From NCBI GenBank assembly GCA_004282745.1, contig SHMT01000018.1, positions 1 to 64,000 of the forward strand: a stretch of 64,000 bases of DNA, written 5' to 3'. The notes under the pieces were generated by a model. The model had not been told where the DNA came from. It made no database searches and worked only from the letters and a program-made list of their open reading frames with translations. A program made the position numbers and the translations under genes. Below, piece by piece: positions 25,206 through 34,034 of the stretch. Numbering within the stretch: the first letter of the stretch is position 1; every line of letters begins with the position of its first letter. The stretch comes from Candidatus Scalindua sp. SCAELEC01 (GTDB lineage Bacteria; Planctomycetota; Brocadiia; Brocadiales; Scalinduaceae).

Positions 25206-25646
25206 CTAACGACGAGGCTGTTTTGCTATCAAGACCGGGCAAGGCGCTTTTCTTGCTACATTTTCTGCCACACTTCCAAGCATTATGTGTGCGATACCTG
25301 TCCTTCCGCGTGAACCCATTACTATCATATCTATCTTCTTTTCCTTTGAGACATCTATAATTTCATCAACGGGTATTCCTTGATTTACCAAGACTTCTAC
25401 TTCTATATCATTTTTCATTTTTTCTGGAATGTAATCAAGGAGCCTTGATTTATGCTGTTTGATCATTTCATCATTTATCTGCTTTGCCATTACATCTAAA
25501 TTTTGCTCAAAAGCGCGGATATCGGTTACATGCAATAAGTACAGCTTTGCTTTGTCTTTCATTGCAAATGATGCAGCGTATTTTAGTGCCTCTTTTGAAT
25601 ATTCTGAATAATCAATTGGACAAAGTATGTTTTCTAAATTTACCAT
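25206..25646 (-). CDS. Universal stress protein (UspA family)
   Basis: A 146-residue single Usp domain. It starts NILCPIDYSEYSKEALKYAA, and the nucleotide-binding signature is GSRGRTGIAHIMLGSVAENV, with the G-2x-G-9x-G-(S/T) arrangement of ATP-binding Usp proteins. AAGGAG lies 7 bases ahead of ATG 25646. Monocistronic; flanked by both mobile-element families. Confidence 0.93.
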   Translation of the reverse strand: MVNLENILCPIDYSEYSKEALKYAASFAMKDKAKLYLLHVTDIRAFEQNLDVMAKQINDEMIKQHKSRLLDYIPEKMKNDIEVEVLVNQGIPVDEIIDVSKEKKIDMIVMGSRGRTGIAHIMLGSVAENVARKAPCPVLIAKQPRR

Positions 25647-25669
25647 AGTATTACTCCTTTCATTTATTT

Positions 25670-25843
25670 AGTGTTTGAACAAAAACTCCCAAGCTTGCAT
25701 ACACTTGGAAGGCAAGCCATCTACTACGTTGCTGCAACAATTTCGAAATCCTCAAGTACAATTGTACGTTCCGGTTACGAAATTGTTACGCGCCTTGTAC
25801 CTGGGCACTTTTCATTCAAACACAGGGTTTTCGTTCAGACACT
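25670..25843 (+). mobile_element. Family-2 MITE with 4-bp target duplication
   Basis: A 174-bp element, AGTGTTTGAAC...GTTCAGACACT, flanked on both sides by ATTT. The inner part has a large imperfect inverted repeat around CAATTGTACG. It is slightly longer than the other copies because of about 27 extra bases near its left end. Confidence 0.85.
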
Positions 25844-25904
25844 ATTTATCCCAATGGCCCTGCCATTTTTCCATAAAAAGGTATTTGTCCCGCTTATTTT
25901 ACCT

Positions 25905-26065
25905 CTTAACATTCAAAGATTCGAGATAATAATGCATGTTACCAACATTTATATTTAGTATTTTTAACTTCAGGAGGTAGCGATATTTAAAATGTGTAGA
26001 CTGCTTACATGAGAGGATAAAAAAGCGGGAACAGGAATTACAGAAGCAAAAAGATTACATTTGTT
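25905..26065 (+). pseudogene. Internally deleted copy of the Cys-rich secreted gene
   Basis: The left part (25913-25984) resembles the upstream region of the gene at 27956: ATTCGAGATAATAAT and then AGGAGGT occur in the same order. It then jumps to a copy of that gene's last 22 codons (KCVDCLHERIKKREQELQKQ). The start codon, signal peptide and most Cys motifs are missing. A family-1 element follows directly. Confidence 0.7.
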
Positions 26066-26072
26066 ATTCAAA

Positions 26073-26263
26073 TATGCTAAAACCGCTTTGGTTTTCGGCT
26101 TTACCCGTCCCCGCCAGAAAGAGCGTCGCCCGCTCGGTTTACCAGCCATTCGGACGGGGGCTGGAAACCAAATCTTGGTGAAGGTATCCCCGGACAAAAC
26201 CCGAGGACTTTACTCGTTCAATTGATTTCGGATTTTATTCGAAAACCCTTATGAGACGAGTAT
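26073..26263 (+). mobile_element. Family-1 MITE-like element, long diverged copy
   Basis: About 191 bp, TATGCTAAAACCG to ACGAGTAT. It is longer than other copies owing to a G+C-rich middle hairpin region (about 26101-26165), and both termini have drifted from TATACT/AGTATA. Confidence 0.7.
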
Positions 26264-26384
26264 CCCTTAAAAATTCCATAGTCGTTGTTTATCTTCATAT
26301 TTTCGTATATAATATGATTTAAAATTTGTGCAACTTTTAATATGCAAATAATGGATAATACTTGGTAAAAAGGAGGTCCTTTAA

Positions 26385-27815
26385 ATGATTAAAGACTTTC
26401 CCCCGATTTGCGGTAACGAAGATACGGTAAAGCAGGCAACTTCCGGTAATAGAGAGAATCTTTTCCTATCGATCTCAGATTTGAACATTGACAAGGTACA
26501 ATCTTCCTTTGGGATTGCGCTCCATATGCACCAACCAACGATACTCGATTCCTCCAACGACATCTCTTCAGCCAATCTGATATCCAATCTCCAGTTTATG
26601 ATAGAGCACCAGGATATCGGGGACAACCACAATGCCCCAGTTTTTTTAAGGTGTTATTCCCGGATATCCGATTTTATCAGGGAGCTATGTGATCAGGATA
26701 AAACGCCCCGTGTTATGCTGGATTACTCCGGAAACCTTCTGTGGGGACTCAAACAGATGGGAAAAGAGGAGGTATTGGAAAACCTTAAGCTGGTAACCAT
26801 CGATAAAACATATTATCGGAATGCGGAATGGTTGGGAACTATGTGGTCTCACGCTGTAGTCTCTTCTACTCCAATCCCCGATATCAAGCTGCATATCAGG
26901 GCCTGGCAGGAGCATTTTGCTTCAATTTTTGGCCTTGAGGCTCTCAGCAGGGTCAAAGGTTTTTCAGCTCCTGAGATGAATCTCCCTGTTCATCCGGACG
27001 TCTGTTACGAGTATGTAAAGGCATTAAGGGAGTGTGGGTATGAATGGCTCATGGTTCAGGAACACACGGTAGAGAATATGGATGGTAGCAGCCTTAAGAG
27101 ACGGTATGTACCCCATAAGCTTGTGGCTAAGAATTCTCTGGGAGAGACAGAGGAGATAACCGTCCTTATAAAAACTCAGGGTTCGGATAACAAACTGGTT
27201 GCACAGATGCAGCCTTACTATGAAGCACAGACAAAAAGGAGTGAAGAGTATTGCGGAAAAGTTGTCGTTCCCTACGTTCTTCAGATAGGAGATGGGGAAA
27301 ATGGTGGGGTTATGATGAATGAGTTCCCTGCAGCCTATAAAAAAACCTGCTATGAACTGGGAACAGAAGGTGTGGTAGCAATGAACGGATCAGAATACCT
27401 GGAGTTTGTAAGGAGTATGGGATTGAGTGATACTGATTTCCTCCCCCTTCAACCAATAACACAGCACAGGATCTGGGAATGTATGGATGAGCATTGCCCT
27501 GGCGCTGCCGATAAAGCTATTGATAAGATCAAGGAGAAGGACTCCAACTATGTTTTGGACAGAGCCTCCTGGACAAGCGATATCAGCTGGGTTGAAGGCT
27601 ATGGTGATGTCCTCGATCCTATCAATACCTTGAGCAGCGAGTTTCACAGACAATTTGACAGGCCGGATAGAGATAAAAATGAGACCAAATACAAAGAAGC
27701 GCTGTTACATGTACTGGTTTCACAAACAAGCTGCTACCGATACTGGGGAAGCGGTATATGGACTGAATATGCCAAAGAGATTTGCAGAAGAGGGATGGAT
27801 ATTCTGAGTTCATAA
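26385..27815 (+). CDS. Glycoside hydrolase family 57-like protein
   Basis: A 476-residue cytoplasmic protein. The N-terminal FGIALHMHQPTI matches the HxHQP opening of GH57 (beta/alpha)7 barrels, and GFSAPEMNLP carries the likely catalytic Glu of the family. Other barrel blocks include LDYSGNLLWGL and the final SCYRYWGSGIWTEYAKE. GH57 members hydrolyse or branch alpha-glucans. With the free glycogen-binding proteins at 14749 and 32726 and the phosphohexomutase at 38814, a role in glycogen metabolism is plausible. AAAGGAGG precedes the ATG. A TTTGTGCAA half-site, like the palindromes at 13030, occurs about 60 bases upstream, without a -24/-12 promoter. Confidence 0.8.
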   Translation: MIKDFPPICGNEDTVKQATSGNRENLFLSISDLNIDKVQSSFGIALHMHQPTILDSSNDISSANLISNLQFMIEHQDIGDNHNAPVFLRCYSRISDFIRELCDQDKTPRVMLDYSGNLLWGLKQMGKEEVLENLKLVTIDKTYYRNAEWLGTMWSHAVVSSTPIPDIKLHIRAWQEHFASIFGLEALSRVKGFSAPEMNLPVHPDVCYEYVKALRECGYEWLMVQEHTVENMDGSSLKRRYVPHKLVAKNSLGETEEITVLIKTQGSDNKLVAQMQPYYEAQTKRSEEYCGKVVVPYVLQIGDGENGGVMMNEFPAAYKKTCYELGTEGVVAMNGSEYLEFVRSMGLSDTDFLPLQPITQHRIWECMDEHCPGAADKAIDKIKEKDSNYVLDRASWTSDISWVEGYGDVLDPINTLSSEFHRQFDRPDRDKNETKYKEALLHVLVSQTSCYRYWGSGIWTEYAKEICRRGMDILSS

Positions 27816-27955
27816 GGGTAAACCACTCAATGAGGATTATGTAATAATGGACTTTTCCTGCTCTCTCTCTTATCTATTGACAGTCAAATATTCGAGATAA
27901 TAATAGAGAGTATATAATTATTTTAGAGAAGTATCTTAATCTTAAGGAGGTCGTT

Positions 27956-28291
27956 ATGTTCAAGAAGATTGTTATATCTATACTGTTTTTGCTTATCATC
28001 GCATTTGTCAGCAGCCCTATCGTCCTGCCCAGAAACACGGTATTGGCGCACGGACACGGACATTCCAGATGTAGGTACGATAGCTGTAGTGATTGCGAAC
28101 ACTATGCATGTCCGGGTGATTGTGGAAAATGTGAAGAGTGTCTTGCCAGGCAACGGGCTGCAAAGGAAGCGGCTGACAAGTGTGAGAAATGTGGACATGT
28201 AGATTGTCACAGTGATTGCGATAAATGTGTTGACTGCTTAAATGAGAGGATAAAAAAGCTGGAACAGGAATTACAAAAGAAAAAAGATTAA
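27956..28291 (+). CDS. Secreted Cys-rich CxxC protein
   Basis: A 111-residue exported protein. The signal peptide runs to about residue 31 (VISILFLLIIAFVSS then AHGHGH). The mature protein is a chain of short Cys motifs: SCSDCEHYAC, CGKCEEC, KCEKCGHVDCHSDC and KCVDC, followed by a charged helix ending in KKKD. The His-rich start and about 15 Cys suggest metal or Fe-S binding, or sulfur transfer. No named family recognised. AAGGAGG precedes ATG; TTGACA and a TATAAT lie upstream but not at a convincing distance. The gene is 21 bases ahead of the persulfide-dioxygenase-like gene and probably co-transcribed. Confidence 0.7.
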   Translation: MFKKIVISILFLLIIAFVSSPIVLPRNTVLAHGHGHSRCRYDSCSDCEHYACPGDCGKCEECLARQRAAKEAADKCEKCGHVDCHSDCDKCVDCLNERIKKLEQELQKKKD

Positions 28292-28312
28292 TTTAACAGA
28301 GGAGGACAAAAT

Positions 28313-29701
28313 ATGTATTTCAAACAAATTAAGGTACCGGGAATCGGATGTTTCTCATATGTGGTTGGTTGCCCGGCAAAAAAAGTAGCAGCAGTCATTG
28401 ATCCAAAAAGGGACATACAGGATTATCTTGATATTGCCAAGAGTGAGGGAATGAAGATAACGCATGTTATTGAAACACACATTCATGCTGACCATGTGAG
28501 TGGAAACCAGGAACTCCGTAAGAGCACAGGGGCCGATATCTATCTACACGAAGCCGCATCGGTTGCCTTCGATCACAAAACATTAAGGGAGGGAGATATT
28601 ATAGACCTGGGAGCGGCAAAACTTGAAGTACTCTTTACTCCCGGGCACACCCCTAACTCTCTATCGCTTTTGGTAACTGACAAAAGCCGCTCTAAAGATC
28701 CATGGATCTTACTCAGCGGTGATCTCGTTTTTGTTGGCGATATCGGGAGACCGGACCTGGCAGGTGAGGAACTTTTAGAAAAACAGGTAGAGGATCTACA
28801 TAAGAGTATTTACCAAAAGCTGGGCAAACTTCCCGGAAGTTTAGAGGTTTTTCCCGCCCATGGACAGGGCTCACTGTGCGGCAAAGGGATGAGTTCGAGA
28901 ACCAGTTCAACATTGGGTTTCGAACGCGATACGAATCCATTACTGAATATTGAATCATTAGATGAGTTTAAGAAATCCTTCATGCAGACATACCCTGCGC
29001 GTCCAAAAAACTTTTCAAATATTATAGCGATGAATACGAAGGGAGTTCCTCTTTTGGCAAGTTCTCCTGCCGATCGTAGTCTGTCCCCACTACAATTTCA
29101 ACAGGCAATGAATGAGGGTGCAGTCGTTATCGATACACGGGATGCCGCTGCCTACGGCGGTGTTCATATCCCTGATAGTATCAACATTGGCTTCGGGGAC
29201 CAGATGGCTAACTGGATCGGTATGGCAGTAGCACCAGAATCGAATATCCTTCTTGTATTTGAAGATGAAGCACAGTATCGGAAAATGTGCACAATTCTTT
29301 ATAGGATAGGTTACGATAACATACTTGGCTATCTCCAGGGAGGTATACCCGCATGGCAGGAGGAGGGATTTAAGATATCCAGTTTACCCCAGATGTCTGT
29401 CCACGATCTAAAGAGCAAACTTGACAAGAGAGCGGTTCGCCATATAGTAGATGTGAGGACAGAAGCAGAGTGGAACTCCGGACATATAGAAGGGGCAGAG
29501 CATCTGGTATTGACAGAAATGCTTCTGAAAGGTGTGTCATTACCGAAAAACGAAGAAATTATTGTGACCTGCCGAGTAGGTTACCGGGGTAATATAGCAG
29601 CCAGCTATCTGCAACAACAGGGTTTTAGCAAAGTAGGTAATCTTGCAGGAGGTATGAAGGCGTGGGCTAATACAGGCTTTCCCGTGCAAAATCAGAAATG
29701 A
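28313..29701 (+). CDS. Persulfide-dioxygenase-like metallo-beta-lactamase with two rhodanese domains
   Basis: A 462-residue cytoplasmic protein. The ETHE1-like metallo-beta-lactamase domain (1-240) has THIHADHVSG, FTPGHTPNS, SGDLVFVGDIGRPDL and FPAHGQG, the metal ligands and substrate residues of glutathione-persulfide dioxygenases. Rhodanese domain 1 (about 262-355) lacks the catalytic Cys (LLVFEDEAQY). Rhodanese domain 2 (about 365-460) keeps it (VTCRVGYRG). Role: oxidising or trafficking sulfane sulfur. It follows the Cys-rich secreted gene and stands near a YgaP-like rhodanese and a CoA-disulfide-reductase remnant, making a sulfur-handling group. Confidence 0.9.
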   Translation: MYFKQIKVPGIGCFSYVVGCPAKKVAAVIDPKRDIQDYLDIAKSEGMKITHVIETHIHADHVSGNQELRKSTGADIYLHEAASVAFDHKTLREGDIIDLGAAKLEVLFTPGHTPNSLSLLVTDKSRSKDPWILLSGDLVFVGDIGRPDLAGEELLEKQVEDLHKSIYQKLGKLPGSLEVFPAHGQGSLCGKGMSSRTSSTLGFERDTNPLLNIESLDEFKKSFMQTYPARPKNFSNIIAMNTKGVPLLASSPADRSLSPLQFQQAMNEGAVVIDTRDAAAYGGVHIPDSINIGFGDQMANWIGMAVAPESNILLVFEDEAQYRKMCTILYRIGYDNILGYLQGGIPAWQEEGFKISSLPQMSVHDLKSKLDKRAVRHIVDVRTEAEWNSGHIEGAEHLVLTEMLLKGVSLPKNEEIIVTCRVGYRGNIAASYLQQQGFSKVGNLAGGMKAWANTGFPVQNQK

Positions 29702-29747
29702 TATTTTGCGTAAGTGACGTGCATTTTTCAGGAAATTGAGTATTCGA

Positions 29748-29909
29748 TATACTAAAACCGATTTGGTTTTCGGTTTTACCCGTCCTAATGGCTGACAGGC
29801 CGGGCGGGCCGGAAACAAAATCTTGGTGAATGTATCCCCGGATGCCGAGGACTTTACTCGCTCAATTTTAACTCGGATTTTATCCGAAAACCATTATGGG
29901 ATGAGTATA
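29748..29909 (+). mobile_element. Family-1 MITE-like element, full copy
   Basis: A 162-bp copy, TATACTAAAACCGATTTGG to GGGATGAGTATA. The centre holds a G+C-rich inverted repeat (GGCCGGGCGGGCCGG). Closest to the copy at 48196. Confidence 0.85.
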
Positions 29910-30079
29910 TTAGGCGCTTGCAGCACCAAAGCTACCAACATGTTGTCGCTGTTTTGCCGGGCGGGCAAAGTTGGGATCCCTACTTTTACTCTGCGTCCTC
30001 TGCAACCACTGCGTTAAAAGAAAATAGTAAGTGCTTAAAAAAGTAAGGTTTGGGGTATCCACGTCTGTATCAGCCAAAA

Positions 30080-30628
30080 CTACTTTGTACATTTCAGATT
30101 CCATGGCATCCTGGCTAAGACCATTGCCATGCCACAGGTATCCGTTACTGCCGCAAAAATGAGCCCAACCCCTACTATGCCGGGCAATAGTAAAAACATT
30201 GGAGTAAAACTATATGATAGGACAACTCCAAGGAGTACGAGCAAACCTGCCGTAAACCTTATCTGTCTCTCAAGTGACCACACCGTACTTTCTCCCCCTT
30301 CAATCGGATATCCAGCATCAATCCACGACTTCATGCCTCCCTTTGCAACAGAAACATTTTCATAGCCATTTTTCAGTAATTGTTTTGCATACTTTTCTGC
30401 CCTTTTACCTGATTGACAGATTATGCATGATTGACGATATTTGTCTATTCTCTTGGAACTCTCCTGAAACCTTGACAGTGGCGCTGAGATTGCATCCTTA
30501 ATCCTTTCACTTTCATATTCAGATGTTTCCCTTACATCAACTATCTGCAAATCATCATCGCCCGTAACCTTTTCATACAATTCTGCTACGGTAGTAAATC
30601 GTATACCACCTGTACCTTTAGCATTCAT
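30080..30628 (-). CDS. Membrane-anchored rhodanese, YgaP-like
   Basis: A 182-residue protein. The rhodanese domain (1-110) has the active Cys in SCIICQSGKRAEK. A C-terminal region of two membrane helices (about 120-172; FTAGLLVLLGVVLSYSF and FLLLPGIVGVGLIFAAV) matches the DUF2892 hairpin. This is the layout of E. coli YgaP, an inner-membrane sulfurtransferase. Start 30628 is chosen over an upstream ATG at 30655, because AAGGGAG lies 9 bases before it. Possibly part of the same sulfur-handling region as 28313. Confidence 0.87.
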   Translation of the reverse strand: MNAKGTGGIRFTTVAELYEKVTGDDDLQIVDVRETSEYESERIKDAISAPLSRFQESSKRIDKYRQSCIICQSGKRAEKYAKQLLKNGYENVSVAKGGMKSWIDAGYPIEGGESTVWSLERQIRFTAGLLVLLGVVLSYSFTPMFLLLPGIVGVGLIFAAVTDTCGMAMVLARMPWNLKCTK

Positions 30629-30694
30629 TTCGTTGTCTCCCTTCCGATTGTGCAAATACTATTTGTTTAATAGTGAATCATTTTATACTATATT

Positions 30695-30865
30695 CATATA
30701 AGATATCATTTTGAAGGTGCTGATTTTGGAAATATCGTTATATTGCATGATATTCCAAGTGCAATCAACATTATTCTCGAAGAGGACGAGATTAAACGTT
30801 TTAGAGCCGATGCAGACGGTAATGTAGCAACGGTAATGACAAAGAAGCATACTATTCCTAAATGA
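30695..30865 (+). other. Open coding-like segment of unknown origin
   Basis: One frame reads YHFEGADFGNIVILHDIPSA and continues through ILEEDEIKRFRADADGNVA to a TAA at about 30862. There is no start codon or ribosome site. The composition is protein-like, and it abuts the CoA-disulfide-reductase remnant, so it is probably a fragment of a lost gene; I do not recognise the family. Confidence 0.35.
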
Positions 30866-31240
30866 TGGGTTCAAGACAGAAACAATCATAGTACCCTCAC
30901 ATGATAAAGCCCACTACTATCCCGGATCAAAGATAATCATCACAAAATTGGTGGCTGATAAAACAAGCGGCCGTTTACTAGGAGCAGAGATTGTTGGAGA
31001 GGGGATTGTTGACAAAAGGATTGATGTCATTGCCTCAGCATTGGAATGTAAGGCAACTGTTGAACAAATATCAAAGTATGATTTATCATACACCCCACCC
31101 TATTCGTCCCCGATGGACCCTGTTATTACGGCTGCAAATGTACTACGGAATAAGATGGAGGGAAAAACCAATAGTATAAATCCACTGGATGTAAAAAGAA
31201 AGTTAAACAGAGGTGATGATACTGAAAAGAGGATTACGCA
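30862..31240 (+). pseudogene. CoA-disulfide reductase/rhodanese fragment
   Basis: The frame reads GFKTETIIVPSHDKAHYYPG and SKIIITKLVADKTSGRLLGA, through SYTPPYSSPMDPVITAANVL to NSINPLDVKRKLNRGDD. This is the dimerisation domain of CoA-disulfide reductases (pyridine-nucleotide-disulfide family) plus the first residues of the fused rhodanese domain. The FAD and NAD domains and the rhodanese active site are gone. The 3' break point meets a family-2 element relic at 31241. Confidence 0.8.
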
Positions 31241-31285
31241 ATTATTACAGCAACGCAGGAGATGGGTAGTTTTCGTTCAACCACT
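31241..31285 (-). repeat. Family-2 MITE relic
   Basis: Forty-five bases match the right end of the copy at 44345 (ATTATTACAGCAACGCAGGA, then GATGGGTAGTTTTCGTTCAA, ending CCACT). The other end is missing. It joins the CoA-disulfide-reductase fragment to the 3' end of the alcohol dehydrogenase gene. Confidence 0.75.
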
Positions 31286-32308
31286 AATTACCAAGACCTT
31301 TGCTCCCCTAATCTTCTTCGCCTTGAGTTCAGACAAGGCCACGTTTGCCTCTTCCAGTGAAAACTCCTGAACTTCCGGTTTGATGGAGATTTTCGCTCCA
31401 AGTACCAAAAAACCTCCAATATCCCCCCGACTCACATTGGCAACAGACTTGATCTCCTTTTCCAACCATAAATGGGTAGGATAATCTAATCCCATTAGGG
31501 ACTCTTTGTCTCTCTCCTCCTTCCGAATAGCATTGATAACCAATCTTCCGCCAGGTTTTAGGTTCTTCATTGCTTCAACGATGGGCTTCCAAGCAGGGGT
31601 TGTATCGATAATGGCGTCGAGTTTTTCTGGTGAAACCTCTTCAGCTGCTCCCGACCATACTGCACCAAGTTCCCTCGCAAACACTCGCTCGCTTTCGCTT
31701 CTTGCAAATACGAATATTTTGGAGTGGGGAAACCTATATCTGACCATCTGCAAGACCAGGTGCGCAGATGCCCCAAATCCGGTGAGTCCCAAATTCTGCC
31801 CGTTTGTAAGACCCGTCAACCTGAGTGATCGATAACCAATCGCACCGGCACACAAGAGAGGGGCTGCTTCGGAATCAGAAAACAGATCGGGTATACGAAA
31901 TGCTGAACCTTCGGGTACCGTCATGTATTCAGCATATCCTCCATTCACATCCCTCCCAGTAGCTTGGAACTCCTGACAAAGGTTCTCATTCCCCTCCAGA
32001 CAAAACTCGCACCTTTCACATGAGGAATAGATCCAACCGATTCCAACCCTGTCCCCACTCTTAAACATACTCACCTCACTACCCGTTTGCTCCACCCTAC
32101 CAACAACCTGATGCCCCAGTATCACCGGCAAATTCGGTGGTGGTGTCCTCCCCTCAATTTCGTCCAATTCGGTATGGCAAACCCCACAGGTTAACACTCT
32201 GACCAAAATCTCATTCTCTCTCGGTACAGGGTCAGGCAGATTCATGAACTCAAGCGGGTTCCTGTTCTCTGCGAGACTTCCAATCTTCTTCAGTATCATC
32301 GCTTTCAT
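31277..32308 (-). CDS. Zinc-dependent alcohol dehydrogenase
   Basis: A 343-residue medium-chain dehydrogenase. Catalytic zinc ligands are in CGVCHTELDEIEG and GHQVVGRVE; the structural zinc site has four Cys in CERCEFCLEGNENLC; the Rossmann region has LTGFGASAHLVLQMVRY. It oxidises an alcohol or reduces an aldehyde with NAD(P). Start 32308 (MKAMILKKIG) is preceded by GTAGGGGAG. The last three codons (AGT GGT TGA) lie in the family-2 relic, so the stop codon and final residues derive from the insertion. Confidence 0.9.
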   Translation of the reverse strand: MKAMILKKIGSLAENRNPLEFMNLPDPVPRENEILVRVLTCGVCHTELDEIEGRTPPPNLPVILGHQVVGRVEQTGSEVSMFKSGDRVGIGWIYSSCERCEFCLEGNENLCQEFQATGRDVNGGYAEYMTVPEGSAFRIPDLFSDSEAAPLLCAGAIGYRSLRLTGLTNGQNLGLTGFGASAHLVLQMVRYRFPHSKIFVFARSESERVFARELGAVWSGAAEEVSPEKLDAIIDTTPAWKPIVEAMKNLKPGGRLVINAIRKEERDKESLMGLDYPTHLWLEKEIKSVANVSRGDIGGFLVLGAKISIKPEVQEFSLEEANVALSELKAKKIRGAKVLVISG

Positions 32309-32658
32309 AGTTATCTCCCCTACCTGGCAGCACCAGAACAAAAAAATGGAATAGACATCTCATAAGTTTTAGCTCTACCAGGTTGTAAAATGAAAACCAA
32401 CGGTTTTCAAACTTTCCCCTATTCTATAAGAGAATAGCAAGGCATTTTTAAAACACATCTCAATACACCCTTGTGTATCCTGATATTAACCCTACCAGTG
32501 GTAATGTAAGAAAATAGTTCACAACAATTCTCATATTTACCTTTCCTGACGATAATTATTAACATGTCATAAAATTTTTTATTTTTGAGATTTCAGGTAT
32601 TTCCTTTCTGAACAATTACCACAAGCATTTGTTTCTTTGCAATCTACCTGGAATTTGC
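32309..32658. other. AT-rich intergenic region, no gene seen
   Basis: About 350 bases between the dehydrogenase and a short family-1 element. No motif, frame or stem of note was found apart from a CTATTCTATAAGAGAATAG hairpin near 32420-32438. Confidence 0.5.
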
Positions 32659-32724
32659 TATACTCGAAAGTGAAATATCGACTTAGTTCGAATTGTATTC
32701 GAAAACCATTATGAAATGAGTATA
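32659..32724 (+). repeat. Short family-1 form (right end)
   Basis: A 66-bp segment bounded by TATACT and AGTATA carrying the CGAAAACCATTATGAAATGAG end of family 1. It lies one base ahead of the ATG of the second CBM48-like gene. Confidence 0.7.
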
Positions 32725-32725
32725 T

Positions 32726-33175
32726 ATGATAAAAAATAATAAGAAAGCCATAATTAACACAAGATTCCAGGACTTCCTCCAGAAAATGAAAACTGTTACA
32801 GAAAGGATAAAAGGGCGAACAACAAATGAATCGGCATCGGAAAAACTGACAAAAAATCCCGTTGGGATAAAAAAAGAGTACCTTAAAGGGTTGAATGTAT
32901 GTCGGGTAACATTCACATTGCCTGAAACTGCTGCTCCAGATGCAAAGAGCGTGTATATCGTCGGTGATTTTAATAAGTGGAATAATAGGGCAAACCCAAT
33001 GAAAAGGATTGAAAATGGAGACTTTACAACTATGCTTGATCTTGAGACGGGAAATGAATACCAGTTTCTTTATCTTATAGATGAATCAAGATGGGAAAAT
33101 GACTGGAATGCCGATAAATATATAAAAAGTCCTTATGGAGATAATGATAATTCAGTTGTTCTGACACATGAATAA
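32726..33175 (+). CDS. Stand-alone AMPK-type glycogen-binding (CBM48-like) protein, paralogue
   Basis: A 149-residue paralogue of the protein at 14749: GIKKEYLKGLNVCRVTFTLP, VYIVGDFNKWNNRANPM, YQFLYLIDESRWENDWNADK and YGDNDNSVVLT. The N-terminal 50 residues are Lys/Thr-rich and unlike the paralogue. The early-set domain is the same length as in branching enzymes, with no attached catalytic domain. The ATG at 32726 has no visible ribosome site because a short family-1 element ends one base before it; the true start could be the internal ATG at 32786. Possible role: tethering partners to glycogen. Confidence 0.75.
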   Translation: MIKNNKKAIINTRFQDFLQKMKTVTERIKGRTTNESASEKLTKNPVGIKKEYLKGLNVCRVTFTLPETAAPDAKSVYIVGDFNKWNNRANPMKRIENGDFTTMLDLETGNEYQFLYLIDESRWENDWNADKYIKSPYGDNDNSVVLTHE

Positions 33176-33415
33176 AATCATACTCAAGTTTATGAACTTG
33201 AGACAGTGTGGAAACGGGATAAAAGTTGCTAGAGACAATGAGAATGAAAGGGAGCCCCTGCGACTCTGAATCATCAGTGATACCTTTCACTTGCAATAAC
33301 CCTCTGTACCCTTATTAATTACTTGACACTTCACCCCCCTACCCTTAAATTAGTCTTCTTTGTTATATTAGATTTGTATATAATCCATACTTTTCATGAA
33401 TACTTGGAGACAATT

Positions 33416-33757
33416 ATGAAGAAACACGAACAGATCCGTATGAAACTCATGAAGAAACGCGAAGAAATCGAGCGTCGTCTCAACAAGATTGATCAGGATA
33501 TCCTGCATACTGATGGTGCTCCAAACCCTGACTCTGAAGAACAAGCGGTAGAGCGGGCGAATGACGATGTGCTTGACGCCCTGGGCGGGATTGCACGTTC
33601 AGAATTGGAGGATATAAACAAAGCACTCACGCGTATAGAAAGAGGTGAATACGGCAACTGTACGGTATGTAACAAACCAATACCCCTAGAGAGGCTTAAG
33701 GCAATACCCTATACAGATCATTGTGTAGCCTGCGCGGACAACCGCACGGATGAATAA
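33416..33757 (+). CDS. DksA/TraR-type zinc-finger protein
   Basis: A 113-residue protein. A coiled-coil N-terminus (1-70) is followed by a C4 zinc finger, CTVCNKPIPLERLKAIPYTD then CVACAD. This is the DksA/TraR fold; such proteins insert into the RNA polymerase secondary channel and adjust stringent-response promoters. The acidic tip residues of DksA are not clearly kept, and the protein is shorter than E. coli DksA, so YocK/TraR-like is possible. Start 33416 has TTGGAG 7 bases upstream; the longer open frame is rejected because its N-terminus is an unrelated hydrophobic stretch. Confidence 0.85.
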   Translation: MKKHEQIRMKLMKKREEIERRLNKIDQDILHTDGAPNPDSEEQAVERANDDVLDALGGIARSELEDINKALTRIERGEYGNCTVCNKPIPLERLKAIPYTDHCVACADNRTDE

Positions 33758-34034
33758 ATACCATTAACCATTACCCGTAACCTTAAATTTTAAATGAGTA
33801 AATATTCCGGCTATCAAAAGTTAAAGGTGTTATTGGACGTTCCGGATTTGTTAATATTGTTTATTCATCCGTTACGGTAATACCTAGTAATATGTTAGGG
33901 AAAACAAATTTTTTCTCAGTTAGGTGATGTGAATCTAATTTAAAGAATCATGGAGTATTGTGTACTCTCGACTCTTCTTTGGTTCTCCAATTCACATTAA
34001 TAAATCAACTATATATTTTACCGTCAACATTTAT

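Noticed and set aside
25671-25958. Plus-strand frames of 84-95 residues as genes
   Set aside because: They are translations of the family-2 mobile element and recur at 37713 with the same element.
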